7,018 bases of DNA from an uncultured Prevotella sp. (GTDB lineage Bacteria; Bacteroidota; Bacteroidia; Bacteroidales; Bacteroidaceae): positions 1 to 7,018 of the forward strand of contig CAMQBP010000099.1 in NCBI GenBank assembly GCA_946999025.1, in the 5' to 3' direction. A program made the translations under genes and the position numbers. Below, in pieces: positions 1 through 6,966 of the stretch (positions are counted from its first letter, which is position 1; every line of letters begins with the position of its first letter). A model generated the notes under the pieces. That model had not been told where the DNA came from. It saw nothing but the letters and a program-made list of their open reading frames with translations, and did not search any database.

Positions 1-21
1 GCATTGTCTTAGGCAGCAATT

Positions 22-1320
22 ATGAAGCAAGTGTTTAAGTTGGCGTTGCCATCCATCATATCAAACATCACTGTTCCACTATTAGGCATCATCGACCTGA
101 CCATTGTCGGGCACATGGGTGATGTGATATATATTGGAGCCATCGCCATTGGCACCATGATTTTCAATGTGCTGTACTGGCTCTTTGGTTTCTTGCGGAT
201 GGGCACCAGCGGCATGACATCTCAGGCATTAGGAAGACGTGATTTGACAGAAGCCATGAGATTGTTGATTCGTTCGTTGACCATCAGTACAGCGATTGCT
301 GCGATTTTCATCGCCTTCCAACTTCCAATTCGTTGGATGGCGCTGACCATCATGCAGCCTACAGAACAAATTGCGGAACAGGCAGCGATTTATTTTTCCA
401 TTTGCATTTGGGGCGCACCCGCCATGTTGGGCCTATACGGATTGACTGGATGGTTTATTGGCATGCAAAATACACGAATTCCCATGTTGGTTTCCATCTT
501 TCAAAACATCGTAAATATCGTTGCAAGCGTTAGTTTTGTATTTGGATTTGGCATGAAAATTCAAGGTGTAGCGTTGGGAACTTTAACGGCACAGTGGACT
601 GGTTTCCTACTGGCCTTGTACTGCTGGAAGCGGTATTATGGCAGATTGGCTGAATATAACTGGAAAGACGACTTGTTCAAGCGAAACACGATGGTTCGAT
701 TCTTTGCCGTCAACCGTGACATTTTCATACGAACGCTTTTCCTGGTTGGTGTTAATTTCTTTTTCATTTCAGCCGGATCGAGGCAAGGAGCCATCATCCT
801 GTCTGTCAATACGCTCTTGATGACTTTGTTCACCATATTCTCTTACGTCATGGATGGATTTGCTTATGCCGGAGAAGCCCTTAGTGGAAAGTACTATAGT
901 GCAGCGAATAAGTTGGCTTTTGATAGGGTTTACAATAGCTTGTTTGCCTGGGGAGCCATCATGGCCGTGGTGTTCACACTGGTCTATGCTGTTGGAGGCA
1001 ATGGCTTTCTGATGCTGTTGACCAACGAAGCTGTTGTCGTGCAAGCAGCCGAAGCATATTTCTGGTGGGCCGTGATGATTCCTATTGTCAGCGTATCAGC
1101 CTTTGTCTATGACGGAATTTTTATTGGACTTACGGCCACGAGGAGCATGCTGGTATCTTCAGTGGTATCAGCTCTTGCCTTCTTTGCGTTGTACCTCGCC
1201 CTACAAACCTACTTGGGAAATCACGCTCTATGGTTGGCTTTCATCGTGTATTTAGGCTTGAGAGGTGGCATTCAATGGTTGTTGTATCGAAGAATGCATC
1301 TGAATTGGGTGCAAAAATAA
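22..1320 (+). CDS. MATE-family (DinF-type) multidrug/cation efflux transporter
   Basis: This 432-residue inner-membrane protein resembles the DinF branch of the MATE family, whose members export cationic or lipophilic compounds in exchange for Na+ or H+. The N-terminal helix carries the family pattern LALPSIISN (residues 7-15) followed by PLLGIIDLTIVGHMGD (19-34), including Asp25 and the VGH motif. Next is YWLFGFLRMGTSG (52-64). The second half contains MDGFAYAGEALSG (277-289), typical of helices 7-8 in this branch. Hydrophobic stretches recur along the whole length, as expected for twelve helices, and the size is normal for the family. An in-frame TAG at 10-12 makes ATG 22 the earliest ATG start, and the protein begins where family members begin. 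No strong Shine-Dalgarno is visible. The substrate cannot be deduced. Any promoter lies outside the window. Family assignment is firm; the DinF subgroup is likely. Confidence 0.93.
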   Translation: MKQVFKLALPSIISNITVPLLGIIDLTIVGHMGDVIYIGAIAIGTMIFNVLYWLFGFLRMGTSGMTSQALGRRDLTEAMRLLIRSLTISTAIAAIFIAFQLPIRWMALTIMQPTEQIAEQAAIYFSICIWGAPAMLGLYGLTGWFIGMQNTRIPMLVSIFQNIVNIVASVSFVFGFGMKIQGVALGTLTAQWTGFLLALYCWKRYYGRLAEYNWKDDLFKRNTMVRFFAVNRDIFIRTLFLVGVNFFFISAGSRQGAIILSVNTLLMTLFTIFSYVMDGFAYAGEALSGKYYSAANKLAFDRVYNSLFAWGAIMAVVFTLVYAVGGNGFLMLLTNEAVVVQAAEAYFWWAVMIPIVSVSAFVYDGIFIGLTATRSMLVSSVVSALAFFALYLALQTYLGNHALWLAFIVYLGLRGGIQWLLYRRMHLNWVQK

Positions 1321-1334
1321 AATGGCGTCAACAC

Positions 1335-1365
1335 TTTGAGATGCATGTCAAATCAATTATCTTTG
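1335..1365 (+). promoter_or_regulatory. Bacteroidota-type promoter for rmuC
   Basis: TTTG at 1335-1338 (-33 element) is followed after 19 bp by TATCTTTG at 1358-1365, an exact match to the -7 consensus TAnnTTTG used by the primary sigma factor of Bacteroidota. Transcription would be expected to start about 4-7 nt after the -7 element, near 1369-1372. That is at or next to the rmuC ATG at 1370, so the transcript is predicted to have little or no leader. The match is read directly from sequence; the start site is inferred. Confidence 0.7.
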
Positions 1366-1369
1366 CAAT

Positions 1370-2752
1370 ATGGAATTCATATACTTAGCCATAGGGCTCG
1401 TCGTTGGAGCAATCATCGTTTTTTTCTTGTTAAACGGAAAGCAGAAAAAGCTGGAGACTAAGAATGTCTTGTCTAATCAACAATTGGCGCACGAACAAGA
1501 ACTTGGCACACAGTTGCAAGCAGAACGTGACCGACTTCAGCGTGAACAAGCAGAACAACAGCAACAGTTGATAACCATCAAACTTGAATTGGAGCGAGTA
1601 ACCACGCAGTTGGAATCCGAACAAGCATCGCATTCGAAAGAGACAGAAATGCGTCGCGAGCAATTTGAACAACAACTGAAGACTGTTCAAGAGCAATTCT
1701 CAAATTTAGCAACACGCATCTTAGAACAGACGTCGGAGCGTCTGAAGACAACCAACAACGAGTCGATGGAACATCTGACGAAACCGCTTAAGATGAACAT
1801 CGAGCAATTGCAACAAGCCATTCAGCACACAAATACAGAAACGTCCAAGAATACTGCCTCGCTATCACAACAACTCAGAGAAATGAGTTTGCAAACACAG
1901 AAGATTGAATCCACCGCAACCCGACTGACCAATGTAATTAGAGGAGGAAATAAGGCACAAGGCAATTGGGGTGAACGCATACTGACAGACATTCTGGAAA
2001 GTCAAGGTTACAAGGTCGGAGTCGATTATGACATCCAGCATACATTAACGGATGAAAAGGGAAATGTGATTAAGAATGATGACACAGGAAGACGGATGAT
2101 CCCTGATGTCATTCTACACTACCCAAATAATGAAGACGTCATCATTGATGCCAAGATGTCTATTGATGCCTATTATCAATATGTAAACACCGAAGAAGAA
2201 GCTCTCAAGAAAAAGTTTGCAGCCGATTTGGTGAGCAGTATTCGAACACAGGCCACCAATCTCGCCAAGAAAGACTATAGTAAATATGTGCATTCGCCAC
2301 GAAAAGCCATTGATTTCGTCATCATGTTCGTACCAAACGAAGGAGCTTTACAACTGGCTTTAGACACGGAACCCAAGATATGGGGCGAGGCTTTTGACAA
2401 ACAAGTGTTCATCACCAGCCAACAAAACCTGATGGCCATATTGCGTATGATTCAGATAGCTTGGAGACAATATGCACAAACCGAAAACCAAAAGAAGGTT
2501 TTCGCCTTGGCTGAAGAATTATTAAAACGCGTAGGTGAATTCATTAAACGATTTGACAAGATTGGCAAAGATATTGACATGCTTCATAAAGACTATGGGG
2601 AGGCTTACAACAAGGCATACACAGGAAGACAGAGTATTGTGCAGAAGGCCAACGAACTAAAAGAATTAGGCGTAAAAGAAAGTGCAAATCAACCAATTCC
2701 CATGACCAAACCTGATTTGTTAGACATCACAGAAGAAAGCGAAAATGAGTAA
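1370..2752 (+). CDS. rmuC: DNA recombination protein RmuC
   Basis: The product is 460 residues, close to the 475 of E. coli RmuC, a protein that limits inversions at short inverted repeats and is thought to be a membrane-tethered nuclease. The order of parts is standard. A single N-terminal membrane anchor spans about residues 3-21 and is followed by a positive patch (KQKK). A long Gln/Glu-rich coiled coil runs from about 25 to 185. The conserved RmuC domain begins near 190 with GNWGE (198-202). The putative PD-(D/E)XK core is present as IPD with Asp246, then IIDAK with Asp260 and Lys262. An Arg/Lys-rich helical C-terminus completes the domain. ATG 1370 is chosen because the membrane anchor starts immediately after it and no in-frame Met follows until after the anchor. 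The stop overlaps the downstream phosphatase gene by 8 bp. Identity is secure; nuclease activity is inferred from the fold. Confidence 0.95.
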   Translation: MEFIYLAIGLVVGAIIVFFLLNGKQKKLETKNVLSNQQLAHEQELGTQLQAERDRLQREQAEQQQQLITIKLELERVTTQLESEQASHSKETEMRREQFEQQLKTVQEQFSNLATRILEQTSERLKTTNNESMEHLTKPLKMNIEQLQQAIQHTNTETSKNTASLSQQLREMSLQTQKIESTATRLTNVIRGGNKAQGNWGERILTDILESQGYKVGVDYDIQHTLTDEKGNVIKNDDTGRRMIPDVILHYPNNEDVIIDAKMSIDAYYQYVNTEEEALKKKFAADLVSSIRTQATNLAKKDYSKYVHSPRKAIDFVIMFVPNEGALQLALDTEPKIWGEAFDKQVFITSQQNLMAILRMIQIAWRQYAQTENQKKVFALAEELLKRVGEFIKRFDKIGKDIDMLHKDYGEAYNKAYTGRQSIVQKANELKELGVKESANQPIPMTKPDLLDITEESENE

Positions 2753-3227
2753 GACGAAAAAGAGATTGTTATTCGTGTGTTTAGGAAACATTTGCAGAAG
2801 TCCGGCGGCAGAGGGCGTCATGAAATCCATTGTCAAGGCTGCTGGCATGGAAGATGAATTTGTCATCGACTCAGCAGGCATTGGGGATTGGCACATCGGG
2901 CAATTACCCGACCATAGAATGAGAAAACATGGTGCACAAAGAGGATATCGGTTTGATAGCCATGCTCGGCAGTTCAATGCGGATGATTTCGCGAATTTTG
3001 ACCATATCTATGTGATGGATCACGAAAACAAACGCATGATTAACGCTATGGCAGTTACCGAAGAAGATGCACAGAAGGTAGAGATGTTGGCAAGCTACCT
3101 GAAAGACAAGCCAAATGTTGATGTTGTGCCAGATCCATATTATGGTGGAGATCAAGATTTTAAATATGCGCTTGACTTGATAGAAATCGCCTGCAAAGAG
3201 TTATTTATTCAATTAAATAGAAAATAA
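2745..3227 (+). CDS. Low-molecular-weight protein tyrosine phosphatase
   Basis: This 160-residue cytoplasmic phosphatase belongs to the low-molecular-weight PTP family, which hydrolyses phosphotyrosine through a cysteinyl-phosphate intermediate. The P-loop VCLGNICRSP (residues 11-20) supplies the nucleophile Cys12 and phosphate-binding Arg18. The general acid is in VPDPYYGG, with Asp130 followed by the usual tyrosines 132-133. The length is normal for the family. ATG 2745 lies inside the last codons of rmuC (ATGAGTAA shared, 8 bp), so translation is probably coupled to rmuC termination. I see no TAnnTTTG element in the roughly 85 bp upstream, supporting co-transcription from the rmuC promoter. 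Bacterial members often pair with tyrosine kinases in exopolysaccharide control, but no kinase or polysaccharide gene is present here, so the substrate is unknown. An arsenate reductase role, used by relatives with additional Cys pairs, is less likely given the acid loop seen. Confidence 0.94.
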   Translation: MSKTKKRLLFVCLGNICRSPAAEGVMKSIVKAAGMEDEFVIDSAGIGDWHIGQLPDHRMRKHGAQRGYRFDSHARQFNADDFANFDHIYVMDHENKRMINAMAVTEEDAQKVEMLASYLKDKPNVDVVPDPYYGGDQDFKYALDLIEIACKELFIQLNRK

Positions 3228-3384
3228 GCTGGCCATCTGTAATTCCACGCGAACACGGTTTAACTGGCTGAAGAACAGACCCAAGGAATCGCATATTTAT
3301 AATTTTCTGGTATTTCATCAATGACCTCAATATTCTATGAGTCGGCATGAGTACACGAGTTCCTATATTTTTAATCCTAATAAA

Positions 3385-3402
3385 TGCAATGTATACATTG
3401 CA
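3385..3402. promoter_or_regulatory. Perfect 18-bp palindrome, candidate operator upstream of ppdK
   Basis: TGCAATGTATACATTGCA is a perfect palindrome centred between 3393 and 3394. It lies 17 bp upstream of the -33 element of the ppdK promoter, and its centre is roughly 61 bp before the predicted transcription start. That is a common location for an activator dimer site, although the start is only estimated. I cannot assign it to a regulator family. The alternative is an RNA hairpin (7-bp stem, TATA loop, then CTTTTCTGT) that ends transcription of the rmuC-phosphatase operon; the stem is weak and the T-run is short. The rest of the 264-bp gap (3228-3384) shows no gene or clear signal. Confidence 0.5.
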
Positions 3403-3419
3403 CTTTTCTGTATAAATAT

Positions 3420-3450
3420 TTTGCAAGATTATAAAATATTGTTATTTTTG
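3420..3450 (+). promoter_or_regulatory. Bacteroidota-type promoter for ppdK
   Basis: TTTG at 3420-3423 and TATTTTTG at 3443-3450 are separated by 19 bp and match the -33/-7 consensus. The predicted start near 3455 leaves a leader of about 37 nt that is very A/T-rich (AAAATAAATAAATTAAGAG) with no Shine-Dalgarno, as is usual for strongly translated genes in this phylum. The -7 element sits inside the small palindrome TTTTGCAAAA (3446-3455). Confidence 0.75.
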
Positions 3451-3491
3451 CAAAAGCATAAAATAAATAAATTAAGAGAATACTTTTCGGT

Positions 3492-6212
3492 ATGGATGTA
3501 AAAAGAGTTTATACCTTCGGCAATGGAAAAGCTGAAGGTAAAGCAGATATGAGAAATCTGCTTGGTGGCAAGGGTGCTAACCTTGCAGAAATGAATTTAA
3601 TAGGTGTTCCTGTTCCTCCTGGTTTTACCATTACGACAGATGTATGTAATGAATATTTTGACAAAGGAAGAGATGAGGTTGTTGAACTTTTAAAGGGTGA
3701 CGTTGAACGTGCAGTCAAGCACATTGAAACTTTGATGAACTCAAAGTTTGGTGATGCCTCCAATCCATTGTTGCTATCAGTGCGCTCTGGCGCACGCGCC
3801 TCAATGCCTGGTATGATGGATACTATCTTGAATCTGGGATTGAATGACGATGTTGTGAAAGGTTTGGTGAAGAAAACCGGAAACGAACGTTTTGCTTATG
3901 ACAGCTACCGCCGTTTTGTACAAATGTACGGTGACGTTGTTCTCGGAATGAAACCAACGAACAAAGAAGATATCGATCCCTTTGAAGCAATCATCATGGA
4001 TGTCAAGGCCAAACGTGGAGTGAAACTTGACAATGAAATGACCGTTGATGACCTCAAGACATTGGTTGTTAGATTTAAGGATGCTATCAAGAAACAAACA
4101 GGAAAAGACTTCCCTACCGATCCCATGGACCAACTCTGGGGCGCCATTTGTTCGGTGTTTGACAGCTGGATGAACGAGCGAGCTATCTTGTACCGCAAGA
4201 TGGAAGGCATACCCGCTGAATGGGGTACAGCCGTCTCTGTCATGGCCATGGTGTTTGGCAACATGGGTAATACCTCTGCCACTGGCGTATGCTTCTCTCG
4301 TGATGCAGCAACTGGTAGGAACCGTTTCAATGGAGAATATTTGGTCAATGCGCAAGGTGAAGACGTTGTTGCGGGCATCAGAACGCCACAACAAATCACC
4401 AAGGAAGGAAGTATAAAATGGGCCAAGCAGCAGAATATTAGCGAAGAAATACGCAAGTCCAATTATCCTTCCATGGAAGAAACCATGCCGGAAATCTATG
4501 AACAGCTGTTCAACATTCAACACAAGTTGGAAAAGCATTACCATGACATGCAGGACATGGAGTTCACTGTACAAGAAGGCAAACTGTGGTTTTTACAAAC
4601 CAGAAATGGAAAACGTACAGGTACCGCTATGGTCAAGATTGCCATGGATTTGCTGCATGAGGGAGAGATAGACGAAAAGACGGCGCTTACACGCTGCGAA
4701 CCCAACAAGCTGGATGAATTATTGCACCCAGTATTTGATAAGCTTGCACTCGGCACAGCCAAAGTACTCACCAGAGGATTACCCGCTTCACCAGGTGCTG
4801 CATGTGGACAAATCGTCTTTTTTGCAGACGATGCTGTTAAATGGCACGAGGCTGGACATCAAGTTGTCATGGTACGTATGGAAACATCTCCTGAAGACTT
4901 GGCAGGTATGTCTGCGGCAGAAGGCATTCTGACGGCTCGAGGAGGTATGACATCCCATGCCGCCGTTGTTGCCAGAGGAATGGGAAAATGCTGCGTATCG
5001 GGCGCGGGAGCCATTAACGTGAACTATAAAGAGCGCACGGTAGAGATAGACGGCATTGTTCTCCATGAGGGAGATTACATATCTATCAATGGCTCAACAG
5101 GCGAAATATACCAAGGTGAGGTGGAAACTCGTCCGGCCGAGGTTACCGGTGACTTTGCAGAGCTCATGAAACTTTGCGATAAATATACAAAGCTGGTGGT
5201 ACGTACCAATGCTGACACGCCGCACGACGCTGAAGTTGCACGTAATTTTGGTGCGGTTGGTATTGGACTCTGTCGCACAGAACACATGTTCTTTGAGAAT
5301 GAAAAAATCAAGGCCATGAGAGAGATGATCTTGGCTGATACCCAAGAAGGACGTGAAAAAGCACTCGAGAAACTCCTACCTTATCAGAAACAAGACTTCT
5401 ATGGCATACTGAAAGGCATGGATGGCTATCCAGTAAACATCCGTCTGTTGGATCCACCGTTGCACGAATTTGTTCCTCATGATTTGGCTGGACAAGAAAT
5501 CATGGCCAAGGATATGGGTGTCAGTGTGCACCAAATCCAAAAACGAGTGAACAGTTTAAGTGAGGCTAACCCCATGTTGGGCCATCGTGGCTGTCGTCTG
5601 GGCAACACCTATCCAGAGATTACCGCCATGCAGACAAAAGCTATCTTGGGTGCCGCCATTCAATTGAAGAAAGAAGGATACGACCCACGTCCCGAGATTA
5701 TGGTGCCACTGATTGGTATCGTGAAGGAGTTTGACGTGCAAGAAAAAGTAATTAGAGACACGGCAAAACAACTGTTCGACGAAGAGGGAATAGAAATACC
5801 TTTCCATGTAGGAACAATGATTGAAATCCCTCGGGCCGCACTTACAGCCGACTTGATTGCTGAACGCGCAGAGTACTTTAGCTTTGGAACGAACGACCTT
5901 ACTCAAATGACGTTTGGGTATAGTCGTGATGACATCGCAAGTTTCTTGCCAGTTTATTTGGAGCAGAAAATATTAAAGGTTGACCCGTTCCAAGTATTAG
6001 ACCAAGACGGCGTAGGACAGCTTATCAGAATGGCCGTAGAAAAAGGTCGCTCCACTCGCAAGAATCTTACATGTGGCATTTGTGGTGAGCATGGTGGTGA
6101 GCCCACTTCCGTGAAATTCTGTCACCGAGTAGGCCTTAACTACGTTAGTTGTTCACCTTTCCGAGTTCCTATCGCACGCTTAGCGGCCGCGCAGGCAGCA
6201 GTCGAAGAGTAG
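3492..6212 (+). CDS. ppdK: Pyruvate, phosphate dikinase
   Basis: PPDK (EC 2.7.9.1) reversibly converts ATP, phosphate and pyruvate to AMP, pyrophosphate and PEP in the cytoplasm. Anaerobes use it in glycolysis or gluconeogenesis. All three domains are present. The N-terminal ATP-grasp region has GGKGANL (25-31, Lys27), SVRSGA (Arg98), and the nucleotide-binding set Glu357, Gln369 and Arg371. The swivelling phosphohistidine domain has GGMTSHAAVVARG with catalytic His489; Thr487 is where regulatory kinases of this family act. The C-terminal PEP/pyruvate barrel has CRTEHMFF (Arg595), RLLDPPLHEF (Arg651), Glu778, Asp802 and CGICGEHGG with catalytic Cys864. From memory of the Clostridium symbiosum enzyme (His455, Cys831), these residues match with a steady offset of 33-34, so the gene appears intact and active. 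The 906-residue length is slightly longer than the 874 of that enzyme. ATG 3492 gives the standard N-terminus, and the gene has its own promoter. Confidence 0.98.
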   Translation: MDVKRVYTFGNGKAEGKADMRNLLGGKGANLAEMNLIGVPVPPGFTITTDVCNEYFDKGRDEVVELLKGDVERAVKHIETLMNSKFGDASNPLLLSVRSGARASMPGMMDTILNLGLNDDVVKGLVKKTGNERFAYDSYRRFVQMYGDVVLGMKPTNKEDIDPFEAIIMDVKAKRGVKLDNEMTVDDLKTLVVRFKDAIKKQTGKDFPTDPMDQLWGAICSVFDSWMNERAILYRKMEGIPAEWGTAVSVMAMVFGNMGNTSATGVCFSRDAATGRNRFNGEYLVNAQGEDVVAGIRTPQQITKEGSIKWAKQQNISEEIRKSNYPSMEETMPEIYEQLFNIQHKLEKHYHDMQDMEFTVQEGKLWFLQTRNGKRTGTAMVKIAMDLLHEGEIDEKTALTRCEPNKLDELLHPVFDKLALGTAKVLTRGLPASPGAACGQIVFFADDAVKWHEAGHQVVMVRMETSPEDLAGMSAAEGILTARGGMTSHAAVVARGMGKCCVSGAGAINVNYKERTVEIDGIVLHEGDYISINGSTGEIYQGEVETRPAEVTGDFAELMKLCDKYTKLVVRTNADTPHDAEVARNFGAVGIGLCRTEHMFFENEKIKAMREMILADTQEGREKALEKLLPYQKQDFYGILKGMDGYPVNIRLLDPPLHEFVPHDLAGQEIMAKDMGVSVHQIQKRVNSLSEANPMLGHRGCRLGNTYPEITAMQTKAILGAAIQLKKEGYDPRPEIMVPLIGIVKEFDVQEKVIRDTAKQLFDEEGIEIPFHVGTMIEIPRAALTADLIAERAEYFSFGTNDLTQMTFGYSRDDIASFLPVYLEQKILKVDPFQVLDQDGVGQLIRMAVEKGRSTRKNLTCGICGEHGGEPTSVKFCHRVGLNYVSCSPFRVPIARLAAAQAAVEE

Positions 6213-6239
6213 GACTATTCACATTTATCAACATTCAAT

Positions 6240-6279
6240 AGGTCAGGTAGTTGCGTATATCAACACGGCTACCTGGCCT
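6240..6279 (+). terminator. Stem-loop after ppdK, possible terminator or attenuator
   Basis: AGGTCAGGTAG (6240-6250) pairs with CTACCTGGCCT (6269-6279), giving an 11-bp stem with one G-U pair and an 18-nt loop; GTTG and CAAC within the loop could pair further. It lies 28 bp after the ppdK stop and ends 15 bp before the next start codon. The sequence after it (TAACTTAAAAATAAC) is not a proper T-run, so full termination is uncertain. It may only weaken read-through or stabilise the ppdK mRNA 3' end. Confidence 0.5.
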
Positions 6280-6294
6280 TAACTTAAAAATAAC

Positions 6295-6768
6295 ATGTTA
6301 TCAAGATTATTTATTCTCATCCTTAGTTGTTTCTTTTTCATGAATTCACAAGCTGACAATGGTGCAAAAGTGGCAACTGTCAGTATCGGTTCAGAATACC
6401 AACAAGCATTGACGGACATAAAGGCCGAGTTTGGTGAACCTACTACCATTGACAAACAAGCTATTGAATTCAAAAATATGACCTATCACAATTTTAAATT
6501 CGACTTAGTCATATTTAAGTTCAAAGATGACAAATTAAATGAAGCTCGCTTTTTTATGAGAGCTAAAAATAAATTAAGTGCCGATAAAAAGGTAGAAGCC
6601 TTGTCTAAAGAACTGGGTAAAAAACATCCACTTTCAGAAGATTATGAAGATGGCTCGTATTTCTATAAAGGCGGTTTATCACCAAAAGGCATAGGGCACT
6701 TGTTTACCATCTCGGCAGCCAAAAGACAAGGTGTATGGAATGCTGAATTGACTTACGGTCCATTCTAA
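6295..6768 (+). CDS. Small exported protein of unknown function
   Basis: The product is 157 residues and I do not recognise a named domain with certainty. It begins with a clear export signal: MLSR, a hydrophobic core LFILILSCFFF (5-15), then NSQA with likely signal peptidase I cleavage after Ala20, just before Asp-Asn-Gly. Cys12 sits in a weak lipobox (ILSC), but the hydrophobic core continues beyond it, so a lipoprotein is less likely. The mature part, about 137 residues, is charged and soluble-looking. It has a pattern I associate, from memory only, with small secreted Bacteroidales proteins: IGSEYQQALTDIKAEFGEP near the start, a Tyr/Phe-rich strand region (FKNMTYHNFKFDLVIFKF), and a terminal LTYGPF. 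Location is probably periplasmic or cell surface. It is 82 bp after ppdK, with a stem-loop between and no consensus promoter of its own, so it may be expressed by read-through. A real gene is supported by the signal peptide and intact length. Confidence 0.85.
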   Translation: MLSRLFILILSCFFFMNSQADNGAKVATVSIGSEYQQALTDIKAEFGEPTTIDKQAIEFKNMTYHNFKFDLVIFKFKDDKLNEARFFMRAKNKLSADKKVEALSKELGKKHPLSEDYEDGSYFYKGGLSPKGIGHLFTISAAKRQGVWNAELTYGPF

Positions 6769-6923
6769 TTCATGTCTTTAACCTATTTTTTGTGTCCCTG
6801 GCAGGTGTGCTTTAAAGCTACATTATAACTGTTTGATAAACGCACGGCATCATTTTACTCATTCCAGTTGGGGCCTATGCATGCTGTACTGGATGTTCTG
6901 GGCATATTAAATGGTTAAAAAAT

Positions 6924-6954
6924 TTTGGGCATTGCCAAATTATTATTACATTTG
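6924..6954 (+). promoter_or_regulatory. Bacteroidota-type promoter for tRNA-Ser
   Basis: TTTG at 6924-6927, 19 bp, then TACATTTG at 6947-6954 match the -33/-7 consensus. The expected start near 6959 is only about 8 nt before the mature tRNA 5' end at 6967, so the precursor leader would be very short. The preceding non-coding stretch (6769-6923) shows only short inverted repeats such as GCTTTAAAGC (6809-6818) and CCAGT/ACTGG (6864-6868/6888-6892). I see no gene or convincing terminator there. Confidence 0.72.
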
Positions 6955-6966
6955 CACACTCATTTA

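Noticed and set aside
1430..1696. An 88-codon - strand frame rich in Leu and Phe that looks like a membrane peptide.
   Set aside because: It is the reverse complement of the Gln/Glu-rich coiled coil of rmuC, whose CAA/GAA codons read as Leu/Phe on the other strand.
3205..3426. A 73-codon - strand open frame covering most of the gap before ppdK.
   Set aside because: No recognisable motif or promoter on that strand; it overlaps the 3' end of the phosphatase gene and runs through the palindrome and the ppdK -33 element.
3801..4574. A 257-codon open frame on the - strand (and a 185-codon one at 3905-4462) inside ppdK.
   Set aside because: Both lie opposite a firmly identified PPDK coding frame, read as composition-driven antisense peptides rich in His/Ser/Cys, and have no promoter or family features.
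6316..6345. Lipobox-like ILSC in the signal peptide of the small exported protein, suggesting a lipoprotein.
   Set aside because: The hydrophobic core continues with FFFM after the Cys and a better signal peptidase I site (NSQA) follows, so ordinary secretion is favoured.
6773..6829. An 18-codon open frame after the small exported protein.
   Set aside because: Too short, with no ribosome-binding context or recognisable product; nothing separates it from chance.
6924..6939. Imperfect inverted repeat TTTGG/CCAAA between the -33 and -7 elements of the tRNA promoter, as a possible operator.
   Set aside because: Only five pairs with a mismatched interior, and part of it is the -33 element itself; expected by chance in such A/T-rich sequence.
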